Below the pieces are notes generated by a model. The model had not been told where the DNA came from. It was given only the letters and a program-made list of their open reading frames with translations, and ran no database searches. A stretch of 37,606 bases of DNA from Pseudolysinimonas yzui (GTDB lineage: Bacteria; Actinomycetota; Actinomycetes; Actinomycetales; Microbacteriaceae), in NCBI RefSeq assembly GCF_014653215.1, contig NZ_BNAI01000009.1:1-37606 (forward strand). Direction: 5' to 3'. Shown here one piece after another: positions 1 through 6,915 of this stretch (position 1 is the stretch's first letter; each line of letters opens with the position of its first letter). A program made the translations under genes and the position numbers.

Positions 1-2
1 AC

Positions 3-113
3 GCCGACCGCAACACAGCCCTCGGCCCCTGGCTCGATCACTACAACTACGCTCGAGCCCACACCGCCTGCGGAGGCCAACCCCCCATCAGCCGCGTGTC
101 ACCAACGCTCTGA
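3..113 (+). CDS. IS481-family transposase, C-terminal fragment (5' cut by window edge)
   Basis: Reading frame 3 is open from the window edge to TGA at 111-113 and gives 36 residues. They include WLDHYNYARAHTACGGQPP followed by an ISRV-type end. This W-x5-YN-x2-RxH-x3-GG-x-PP pattern is the usual C-terminal end of the integrase core (rve) in IS481-family transposases and related DDE enzymes; the catalytic acids would lie upstream of the window. Whether the gene is intact cannot be judged. No terminal inverted repeat was recognised in the 40 bases before the next gene, so the IS end is not defined. Confidence 0.75.
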   Translation, partial: ADRNTALGPWLDHYNYARAHTACGGQPPISRVSPTL

Positions 114-153
114 CCGAATACATCTAGCGCGTGACGACGGGAGCCGAGGAGTA

Positions 154-264
154 CTACTCGGCCCTCGTCGGCACGCGGCGGTAACCGTCGGTCGCGACGG
201 CGACGACGGTCGCCAGTGCGGCCCAGGCCGCGAGCGCGAGCAGCGCGATCGTCAGGGCGATCAT
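154..264 (-). CDS. 36-residue membrane peptide coupled to the YczE-like gene
   Basis: A short frame of 36 codons encodes MIALTIALLALAAWAALATV followed by a short polar tail ending in RVPTRAE. The first 25 or so residues form one hydrophobic helix, so a single-pass membrane peptide is likely. Its ATG overlaps the TGA of the upstream yczE-like gene as ATGA (261-264), the classic arrangement for translational coupling. It is not recognised as a known family. The coupling and the clean hydrophobic/polar split argue for a real gene; a chance open frame after the stop is the alternative. Confidence 0.5.
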   Translation of the reverse strand: MIALTIALLALAAWAALATVVAVATDGYRRVPTRAE

Positions 265-908
265 GCGGGCACCTCCTTCACGGCGATCGGGGCGGCGGGT
301 CGTTCGGGGACGCGCAGCAGGGGAAGCGTGACGTTGACCATCGGGCCGATGAGCAGCGCGAAGGCGAGCGTGCCGACGCCGAGCTGGCCGCCGAGCACGA
401 AACCGACGGCGAGCACCGTGACCTCGATGCCCGTGCGCACGACCCAGATCGGCCAGCCGGTGCGGGCGTGAATCCCGGTCATCAGCCCGTCGCGCGGACC
501 GGGTCCGAGGCGCGCGCCGATGTAGGCGCCCGTCGCCAGGGCGAGCAGCGCGAGCCCGCCGGCGAACACGACCGCCTGCTGCCACGGCACCGTCTGCTGC
601 GGCACGAGCCAGAGGCCCAGTTCCGCACTCGGGCCGATGAGCAGCACGTTGAGCACGGTGCCGACTCCGGGCCTCTGGCGCAGCGGAATCCACAACAGCA
701 GTACGAGGGCACCGACGACGTTGACGACGAGACCGAACGGGATGCCGGTCTGCCGGGTGATCCCCTGCGCGAAGACATCCCAGGGCGGCACGCCGATGCC
801 GCCGCGCACCAGGAGCGCGATGGCGATGCCGTAGGCGACGAGGCCAACGATCAACTGGACCCCGCGACGCACCCATAGGAGCCGAGAGGAGGGGGCCGAT
901 GGGATCAT
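261..908 (-). CDS. YczE/YitT-like integral membrane protein
   Basis: About 215 residues with five or so hydrophobic segments, beginning RRGVQLIVGLVAYGIAIALL. Loops carry GIGVPPWDVFAQGITRQTG and GPGPRDGLMTG, which are typical of the YczE group of YitT-like proteins; the transported substrate is unknown. The start at 908 (MIPSAPSS) is preferred over 935 because the longer form would run through the repeated GCCAA/TTGGC half-sites at 916-952. Neither start has a clear ribosome-binding site. The gene is divergent from a MocR-type regulator. YczE genes paired with MocR (YczR) regulators are a recurrent arrangement in bacteria, so control by that neighbour is likely. Confidence 0.8.
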   Translation of the reverse strand: MIPSAPSSRLLWVRRGVQLIVGLVAYGIAIALLVRGGIGVPPWDVFAQGITRQTGIPFGLVVNVVGALVLLLWIPLRQRPGVGTVLNVLLIGPSAELGLWLVPQQTVPWQQAVVFAGGLALLALATGAYIGARLGPGPRDGLMTGIHARTGWPIWVVRTGIEVTVLAVGFVLGGQLGVGTLAFALLIGPMVNVTLPLLRVPERPAAPIAVKEVPA

Positions 909-915
909 GTCGCCA

Positions 916-952
916 GCCAACCGCTGAATTGGCATGGGATCAAGAAGCCAAT
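916..952. promoter_or_regulatory. Candidate MocR operator: three GCCAA/TTGGC half-sites between divergent genes
   Basis: Half-sites are GCCAA at 916-920, TTGGC at 929-933 and GCCAA at 947-951. The last two form the perfect inverted repeat ATTGGC-N13-GCCAAT (928-952). The first and third are direct repeats 31 bp apart. MocR-type regulators are known to bind direct repeats, sometimes with an inverted element, in the divergent promoter region of their target. The location just upstream of the regulator's -10 box fits this. Binding is inferred. Confidence 0.5.
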
Positions 953-957
953 CCTGC

Positions 958-969
958 TACTGTGGCCGG
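958..969 (+). promoter_or_regulatory. -10 box for a leaderless regulator transcript
   Basis: TACTGT at 958-963 lies exactly six bases before the ATG at 970, the spacing expected between a -10 hexamer and a transcription start at the A of the start codon. No Shine-Dalgarno sequence precedes the ATG. No good -35 box is seen; the operator half-sites occupy that place. Confidence 0.45.
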
Positions 970-2391
970 ATGGCATCCCTCTCTGCCCGCGCCCTCGCCG
1001 CTCTCATCGTCGGCTGGCGCGACCTCGCCAACGGTCCCGCCTATGCCGCGCTCGCCGATCGCGTGCGACTGCTCATCCTCGACGGCCGCGTCGCCCTCGG
1101 CACCCGGCTGCCCGCAGAACGCGAGCTCGCCGCCCAGCTCGGCCTCAGTCGCACGACGGTGTCGGCCGCCTACGCCGACCTGCGCGACAGCGGATACCTC
1201 GACAGCGTCCGCGGCTCCGGCAGCGTCGCGCGCCTGCCCGCCCGCGGCGGCGTCGTGCCCGACGTGCTCGTCACCGACCAACTCGACTTCAGCAAAGCCG
1301 TGCTGCCCGCGCATCCGGCGGTCGCCGAAGCGGCGCAGCGGGCCGTCGCCGCCCTGCCGTCGTTCCTCGACGAGTCGGGATTCGACCCCTACGGGATGCG
1401 GCTCGCCCGCCAGGCGATCGCCGACCGGTACGCGGCCCGCGGGCTGCCGACGGATGCCGACGAGGTGCTGATCACCGTCGGAGCCCAGCACGGCATCGTG
1501 CTGCTCGCGCACACGCTGCTGTCACGGGGCGATCGCGCGATCATCGAGTCCCCCAGCTACCCGCACGCGGTCGAGGCCCTGCGGTCGGCCGGCGCCCGCG
1601 TCGTGACCGTGCCGGTGACCCCGGCGGAGGGCTGGGACGAGTCGGCGCTCGAGCAGGCCTTCCAGCGCACGAGCCCCGTGCTGGCCTACCTCATGCCCGA
1701 CAACCACAACCCGACGGGCGCCACCATGCCGAAGGCGCAACGCGAGCGGATCGTCGCGCTCGCCGCCGAACAGGGCACCACCCTGATCGCCGACGAGACC
1801 ATCGGCGGGCTCGAACTCGACGGGCAGGCGGTGCAACCGCCGTTCGCGACCCTCGGTCGCGCCGTCATGCTCGGGTCGCTCGGCAAATCGGTGTGGGGCG
1901 GGCTGCGGATCGGCTGGATGCGCGCCGACCGCGAACTCATCCAGCGCGTCGCGCGCAACCGGTTCATGACCGACCTCGGGACGCCCATCCTCGAGCAGCT
2001 CATCCTCGTCGAACTGCTCGCCGACCTCGACCGCATCCTCGACGACCGTCGCGCCTACCTGCGGGCGAGTCGCGACCACCTCGCCCGTCGCCTCGCCGCC
2101 GACCTCCCCACCTGGCAGATGCCGTCGGTCGCCGGCGGCATCGCGGCCTGGGTCAACATCGGGCTGCCGATCTCGTCGCAACTGGCGCTCGCCGCCCGCA
2201 ACGAGGGTCTCGTGATCGCGGCCGGGGCACGCTTCGGAGTCGAGGGGCTCTTCGAGCGCTTCATCCGCATCCCGTTCACCTACCCGCCCGAGGTCATCGA
2301 CCGCGGGGTCGACGCGCTCGCCGCCGCCTGGCGGTCGGTGACCCGCACCCCGCTCTCGGTCACCGACGGCGACTACGCCCAGGTGGTCTGA
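970..2391 (+). CDS. MocR-type regulator (GntR wHTH fused to aminotransferase-like domain)
   Basis: 473 residues. The N-terminal 80 or so form a GntR winged helix (RLPAERELAAQLGLSRTTV, then a GYLDSVRGSGS wing). The rest is a fold-type I PLP domain: DNHNPTGATMP, the DE pair near residue 278, and SLGKSVWGG with K306 as the likely Schiff-base lysine. These proteins sense PLP or an amino-acid derivative and regulate a neighbouring gene. A frame start at 934 exists, but 970 follows a well-placed -10 box and matches the usual N-terminus. Likely target: the divergent YczE-like gene. The effector is unknown. Confidence 0.9.
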   Translation: MASLSARALAALIVGWRDLANGPAYAALADRVRLLILDGRVALGTRLPAERELAAQLGLSRTTVSAAYADLRDSGYLDSVRGSGSVARLPARGGVVPDVLVTDQLDFSKAVLPAHPAVAEAAQRAVAALPSFLDESGFDPYGMRLARQAIADRYAARGLPTDADEVLITVGAQHGIVLLAHTLLSRGDRAIIESPSYPHAVEALRSAGARVVTVPVTPAEGWDESALEQAFQRTSPVLAYLMPDNHNPTGATMPKAQRERIVALAAEQGTTLIADETIGGLELDGQAVQPPFATLGRAVMLGSLGKSVWGGLRIGWMRADRELIQRVARNRFMTDLGTPILEQLILVELLADLDRILDDRRAYLRASRDHLARRLAADLPTWQMPSVAGGIAAWVNIGLPISSQLALAARNEGLVIAAGARFGVEGLFERFIRIPFTYPPEVIDRGVDALAAAWRSVTRTPLSVTDGDYAQVV

Positions 2392-2514
2392 CCTCTCAGC
2401 GATCTGTCAGCCGCGTTCATCCCGCGGGAGTACCGCGCCGCCCGCGTCGATTGCCATACTGACCCGGGCAGCACGGCGGCGTGCCTCCCGTCACCCCCTG
2501 CCTGAGGAGAAGTC

Positions 2515-5500
2515 GTGCACCTGCTGTCGGTGTTCAGTCTGCGCAACCGCGCACTCATCGCCCTGCTCACGATCGTCGTCGGAGTCTTCGGCGGCATCGC
2601 GCTGACCTCGCTCAAGCAGGAGCTCTTCCCGTCGGTGACGCTGCCGCAGCTCACCGTCATCAGCAGCTACCGCGGCGCGAGCCCCGACGTCGTCGAAGCC
2701 GACGTCTCGACCCCGATCGAGGCGGCGATCCAAGGGGTCGACGGACTCGAGGCCACCGCCGCGACGTCGGGCGCCGGGGTGTCCACCGTCACGGCGTCGT
2801 TCACCTACGGCACCGACCTCGCGCGTGCGGAGCAGAAGATCCAGCTCGCCCTCAACCGCATCGAAGACCAGCTGCCCGCCGCGGTCGACCCCCAGGTGGT
2901 GGCCTTCTCGCTGAGCGACTTCCCGATCGTCGTGCTCGGCGTCACCAGCGACCTGGACGCCGACGAGCTCTCGGCGATCCTGCGCGACCAGACGATCGTC
3001 GACATCTCGAACCTGCCCGGCGTCGGGCAGGCGACCCTGTCGGGAGCCAGCGGGCAGCGCGTCACCATCACCCCCGACCTCACGGCGCTCGCGGTTCAGG
3101 GCTTGAGCACGCAAGCGATCCGGGATGCCCTCGACGCGAACGGCGTTCTGCTCGCGACCGGCGTCATCGACGAGGGCGACTCCGAACTCATCGTGCAGGC
3201 CGGATCCCCGCTCGCCTCGGCCGACGACATCTCGGCGCTGCCCCTGCTCGGCGGCACCGGCGAATCCGTCACGATCGGTGACGTCGCCGACGTCGAGATC
3301 GTCTCCAACCCGGTGACCGCGATCTCCCGCGTCAACGGCGACCCGTCGCTCACCATCTCGATCACGAAGAACCCGGCCGCCAACACCGTCGACGTCGCCA
3401 ACGAGATCGCCGCGGCACTTCCGGCGCTGAGCGCGGCCATCGGGGCGAACACCGAGTTCACGACGATCTTCAACCAGGCGCCGTTCATCGAGCAGTCGAT
3501 CGAAAGCCTGGCCCTCGAAGGCGTGCTCGGCCTGACGGCGGCGGTGCTCGTCATCCTGCTGTTCCTGCTCTCGGTGCGTTCCACGCTCGTCACCGCCATC
3601 TCGATCCCCGTCTCGGTGCTGGTCACCTTCATCGGGATGCTCGCCACCGGATACACGATGAACGTGCTCACCCTCGGCGCGCTCACCATCGCCATCGGCC
3701 GGGTCGTCGACGACTCGATCGTCGTCATCGAGAACATCAAGCGGCACTTGTCACTCGGGGAGGAGAAGAAGACCGCGATCCTCTCCGCGGTGCGCGAGGT
3801 CGCGACCGCGATCACGGCCTCGACCGCGACGACGGTCGCCGTGTTCCTGCCCCTCGCCCTCGTCAGCGACGTCACGGGTGAGCTGTTCCGGCCCTTCGCG
3901 CTCACCATCACCATCGCGCTGCTCGCGTCGCTGCTGGTGTCGCTCACGATCGTTCCGGTGCTCGCCTACTGGTTCCTCAAGGCGCCGAAGCCGACCGGCG
4001 TGAAGGAGTCGGCCGAAGACGAACTGGACAAGCCGAACCTGCTGCAGCGCGTCTACCTCCCCGCGCTCAGCTGGACGGTGCGGCATCCGGTCATCACCCT
4101 CGGCGCGGCCGGGGCGATCCTCGCCGGAACCGTCGGGCTGGTGTCGATCACCCCCACCAACTTCGTCGGCGACCAGGGCCAGAACACCATCTCGGTGCGG
4201 CAGACCCTGCCCGCCGGCTCGAACCTCGCCACGATCGACGAGGCCGCCCACACGGTCGAAGACGCCCTGCTCGACATCGACGGCGTCGAGGTGGTGCAGG
4301 TCTCGATCGGCAGCGACAGCGCCTCGGTGCTCTCGCTGTTCCGCGGCGGGGCCGACGCCACCTACTCGATCACGACCGATCCCGACGCCGACCAGGAGGA
4401 GCTGCGGCTCGAACTGACCGAGGTGCTCGACGGGATCGAGGGGGCGGGCGAACTCTCCGTCGGCTCCGGCGGGGGTGGCTTCAGCAGCGACCTCGAGATC
4501 GACGTGCGCGCCGCCGACCCCGAGAAGCTCGCCGCCGCGACCGAAGAACTGCTCGCCGGCGCGCAGGATCTCGACGTCACCGCCCAGGCCGAGAGCAACC
4601 TCGCCGTCACCCAGCCGTACCTCGCGATCGAGGTCGACCGGCAGAAGGCGGCGGATGCCGGACTCAGCGAGATCGCGGTCGGCGGCATCGTCGCCGAGGC
4701 GATGCTGCCCGCTGCCGTCGGCTCGGTCACGATCGACAACACCGTGCTGTCGGTCTACATCACCAACCCGAACGCGCCCGTCACGGTGCAGGAGTTGCGT
4801 GACTTCCAGATCCCGACGGCTTTCGGACTCGTTCCGCTCTCCGACCTCGCCACCATCGAAGAGGTCGAAGCCCCCGCGACGATCTCGAGCGAACGCGGCA
4901 TCCGCACCTCCACCATCACGGTCACCCCGGCGGTGCAGAACCTCGCGGTGGTCACCCCGGCGATCGAGCAGATGATCGCCGACGCCGACCTGCCCGACGG
5001 GGTCTCGGCCTCGGTCGGTGGTGTCGCCGCGGATCAGGCGGAAGGGTTCTCGCAGCTCTTCCTCGCCCTGCTCGCCGCGATCCTCATCGTCTACACGATC
5101 ATGGTCGCCACCTTCCGGTCGCTGCGCCAGCCGCTGCTGCTGCTCGTCTCCATCCCGTTCGCCGCGACCGGCGCGCTGCTGCTGCAGATCGCCTCCGGCA
5201 TCCCGTTCGGCATCGCGTCGATCATCGGTCTGCTGATGCTCGTCGGCATCGTCGTCACCAACGCGATCGTGCTCATCGACCTCGTGAACCAGTACCGCGA
5301 ACGCGGGATGAGCGTGGTCGAGGCGATCCGTCATGGTGCGGCCCGTCGCCTCCGGCCGATCCTCATGACGGCACTCGCGACGATCGCCGCGCTGCTGCCG
5401 ATGGCGATCGGGCTGACCGGGCACGGCGGCTTCATCTCGCAGCCGCTCGGCATCATCGTGATCGGTGGGCTGATCTCATCCACCGCCCTCACCCTGCTCG

Positions 5501-5592
5501 TGCTGCCCGCGCTCTACTCGCTCGTCGAGGGCTTCTCAGAGCGCCGGGCTGCCAAGCGCTCGACTCACCACGGCGCCCATAGCGTCGGCTGA
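2515..5592 (+). CDS. RND-family efflux transporter (AcrB/SwrC type)
   Basis: 1025 residues, normal for the HAE1/AcrB class. The N-terminus LRNRALIALLTIVVGVFGG is TM1, followed by the porter region (PGVGQATLSGA) and TM2-6. In TM4, GRVVDDSIVVIENI carries the proton-relay pair D399-D400. A second porter region follows and TM8-12 end at about residue 1005. It should use the proton gradient to export drugs, lipids or peptides through the cytoplasmic membrane; actinobacteria lack the TolC channel, and no membrane-fusion partner is adjacent. GTG start with GAGGAG five bases upstream (2504-2509). The 123-bp gap before it holds a TCCCGCGGGA palindrome (2420-2429) and CATACT at 2455-2460, a weak -10 candidate. 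Confidence 0.9.
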   Translation: MHLLSVFSLRNRALIALLTIVVGVFGGIALTSLKQELFPSVTLPQLTVISSYRGASPDVVEADVSTPIEAAIQGVDGLEATAATSGAGVSTVTASFTYGTDLARAEQKIQLALNRIEDQLPAAVDPQVVAFSLSDFPIVVLGVTSDLDADELSAILRDQTIVDISNLPGVGQATLSGASGQRVTITPDLTALAVQGLSTQAIRDALDANGVLLATGVIDEGDSELIVQAGSPLASADDISALPLLGGTGESVTIGDVADVEIVSNPVTAISRVNGDPSLTISITKNPAANTVDVANEIAAALPALSAAIGANTEFTTIFNQAPFIEQSIESLALEGVLGLTAAVLVILLFLLSVRSTLVTAISIPVSVLVTFIGMLATGYTMNVLTLGALTIAIGRVVDDSIVVIENIKRHLSLGEEKKTAILSAVREVATAITASTATTVAVFLPLALVSDVTGELFRPFALTITIALLASLLVSLTIVPVLAYWFLKAPKPTGVKESAEDELDKPNLLQRVYLPALSWTVRHPVITLGAAGAILAGTVGLVSITPTNFVGDQGQNTISVRQTLPAGSNLATIDEAAHTVEDALLDIDGVEVVQVSIGSDSASVLSLFRGGADATYSITTDPDADQEELRLELTEVLDGIEGAGELSVGSGGGGFSSDLEIDVRAADPEKLAAATEELLAGAQDLDVTAQAESNLAVTQPYLAIEVDRQKAADAGLSEIAVGGIVAEAMLPAAVGSVTIDNTVLSVYITNPNAPVTVQELRDFQIPTAFGLVPLSDLATIEEVEAPATISSERGIRTSTITVTPAVQNLAVVTPAIEQMIADADLPDGVSASVGGVAADQAEGFSQLFLALLAAILIVYTIMVATFRSLRQPLLLLVSIPFAATGALLLQIASGIPFGIASIIGLLMLVGIVVTNAIVLIDLVNQYRERGMSVVEAIRHGAARRLRPILMTALATIAALLPMAIGLTGHGGFISQPLGIIVIGGLISSTALTLLVLPALYSLVEGFSERRAAKRSTHHGAHSVG

Positions 5593-5616
5593 ACTCACGC
5601 GCTGCCCCGATCTGCT

Positions 5617-5679
5617 TACTCCGCCACATTCGCGTTGCTCCGCCAGATTCCCGCGGAGCAACGCGGAAATGGCGGAGTA
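5617..5679. repeat. Intergenic palindromic element, copy A
   Basis: Arms 5617-5643 and 5653-5679 pair at 24 of 27 positions around a 9-base loop ending in TTCCC. It sits between the converging ends of the RND and esterase genes. A clearly related element lies at 31373-31437, with the same CTCCGC blocks, loop length and GCGGAGC right arm. It could serve as a bidirectional terminator, but it lacks a T-tract; a dispersed palindromic repeat (REP-like or MITE remnant) is the alternative. Confidence 0.7.
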
Positions 5680-5694
5680 GCCGGGTCTGGCGCA

Positions 5695-6615
5695 CTAGCC
5701 GGGGCCGAGGGTGCGCTCGAAGAACGCGACGATGCGCGACTTGAGGTCGTCGTCGAGCAGCGCGATCGAGTGCAGGGTGCCGTCGGCGACGAGGAACTCG
5801 ACGTCGATGCCGGCGGCGCGGAGGGCTTCGACGAAGTGCTCCGACTGCGCCAGCGGGATCTTCTCGACCGTCGAATGGGCGACGAAGAACGGCGGATCGC
5901 TCTCGTCGACGTGCGAGCTCGGCGATGCGGGTTCGGCGGCGGGGCAGTCGGCGAACGTCGTGCAGCCGAGGTACTCGAGTTGCAGCGGGGCGAAGTCGTC
6001 GGTGAGGTCGACGCCGGTGAGGTCGATGGGGGCGCTCAGATCGACGACGGCGGCGACGCGTGGCCCGGTCGAGAGGTCGCCGCTTCCTGAGGTTCCGAGC
6101 AGCGCCGCGAGGTTGCCGCCCGCCGACCCGCCGAAGACGCCGATGCGCTCCGGGTCGACGCCGAAGCGTTCCGCCTGCTCGTCCGCGCGCAGCCAGGTGA
6201 CGGCGGCCTGTACGTCGGTGAAGCCCGCCGGAAACACCCACTCCGGCGCCAGGCGGTAGTCGAGCGAGAACGCCGGGTATCCCGCGGCCGCGAGCCAGGT
6301 GCAGACGGCCCGCCAGCCGACGCTGTCCTTCGTGCCCTCTCGCCAGCTGCCGCCGTGGATGATGAGGATGCCGGGCACAGCCGCCGAATCCCGGTCGAGG
6401 TCGGGCGGCAGGCAGGCATCCAGCAGCAGCGGCACGCCGTCGACGACCCGGTACTCGATGTCGGCGACCACGGTCACGTCGGGATCGGTCGCCAGGTCGG
6501 TGCCGACCGCGTCGATCTGCGGGTCGATGACGCCGGCATCCGAGCCCGTCGGCCCGCACGCGGCGAGCCCGAGCAGCGCGACAAGCGCAATCGGGATGAC
6601 GCGGGCGGCGGACAT
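5695..6615 (-). CDS. Secreted lipoprotein alpha/beta hydrolase (esterase, BD-FAE/HSL-like)
   Basis: 306 residues. The signal peptide ends in the lipobox LAAC with C20, so the enzyme should be anchored outside the membrane. Oxyanion motif HGGSW (87-91), nucleophile elbow GGSAGG with S164, and a C-terminal DGTLH with H282 as the likely catalytic histidine. DYRLAPEW (119-126) is typical of carboxylesterase/acetylesterase hydrolases. The substrate is unknown. It is a single gene, converging with the RND gene and facing away from the helicase gene. Confidence 0.85.
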   Translation of the reverse strand: MSAARVIPIALVALLGLAACGPTGSDAGVIDPQIDAVGTDLATDPDVTVVADIEYRVVDGVPLLLDACLPPDLDRDSAAVPGILIIHGGSWREGTKDSVGWRAVCTWLAAAGYPAFSLDYRLAPEWVFPAGFTDVQAAVTWLRADEQAERFGVDPERIGVFGGSAGGNLAALLGTSGSGDLSTGPRVAAVVDLSAPIDLTGVDLTDDFAPLQLEYLGCTTFADCPAAEPASPSSHVDESDPPFFVAHSTVEKIPLAQSEHFVEALRAAGIDVEFLVADGTLHSIALLDDDLKSRIVAFFERTLGPG

Positions 6616-6630
6616 CCCGGAAGCCTAAGC

Positions 6631-6702
6631 GAAGCGGCTATTTGCCCGAGATGGCCCCCTGCTCAGGCTGCGAGAGGGCCAATCTGGGCGAATAGCCGCT
6701 TC
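6631..6702. repeat. Long imperfect inverted repeat in the esterase/helicase gap
   Basis: Arms 6631-6657 and 6676-6702 match at 22 of 27 positions, with GAAGCGGCTATT and AATAGCCGCTTC at the tips. The 18-base loop is CCTGCTCAGGCTGCGAGA. The gap lies between the divergent starts of the esterase and helicase genes, so a terminator role is unexpected. A mobile-element remnant or structured promoter DNA is possible. It differs in sequence from the 5617 and 31373 palindromes. Confidence 0.6.
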
Positions 6703-6915
6703 CCACGGGCGGGATGCTGTATCGTCGCTAGGTCGGCTCTCGACACGCGCCTCAGGCGCGAAAGCAAGACTGTAAGTCGAGCGGGCCGGATCGTGACTCA
6801 GTCGAGGCACGAGGAATCCATTCAGGAAAACGGCCCCGGTCTACGTATGCCCGGGTTCTCGGCGGGTGCTTCGGCGCGCGTCGCACGCTGAACACCGAGT
6901 AACGGAAGAACCAGA
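6703..6915 (+). promoter_or_regulatory. Structured 5' leader region of the DEAD-box helicase gene
   Basis: About 210 bases with no convincing gene precede the helicase. They can fold: CTCGAC (6739-6744) pairs with GTCGAG (6776-6781) around an inner CGCGCCT/AGGCGCG hairpin (6746-6760). No firm -35/-10 pair was found. GGAAGAA just before the ATG is a plausible ribosome-binding site. Long leaders on DEAD-box helicase mRNAs are known to mediate cold or autoregulatory control in several bacteria; here that is inference. Confidence 0.35.

Noticed and set aside
3751-5424. 557-codon open frame on the minus strand inside the RND gene
   Set aside because: Low-complexity shadow frame caused by high GC; the plus-strand RND protein has full motifs.
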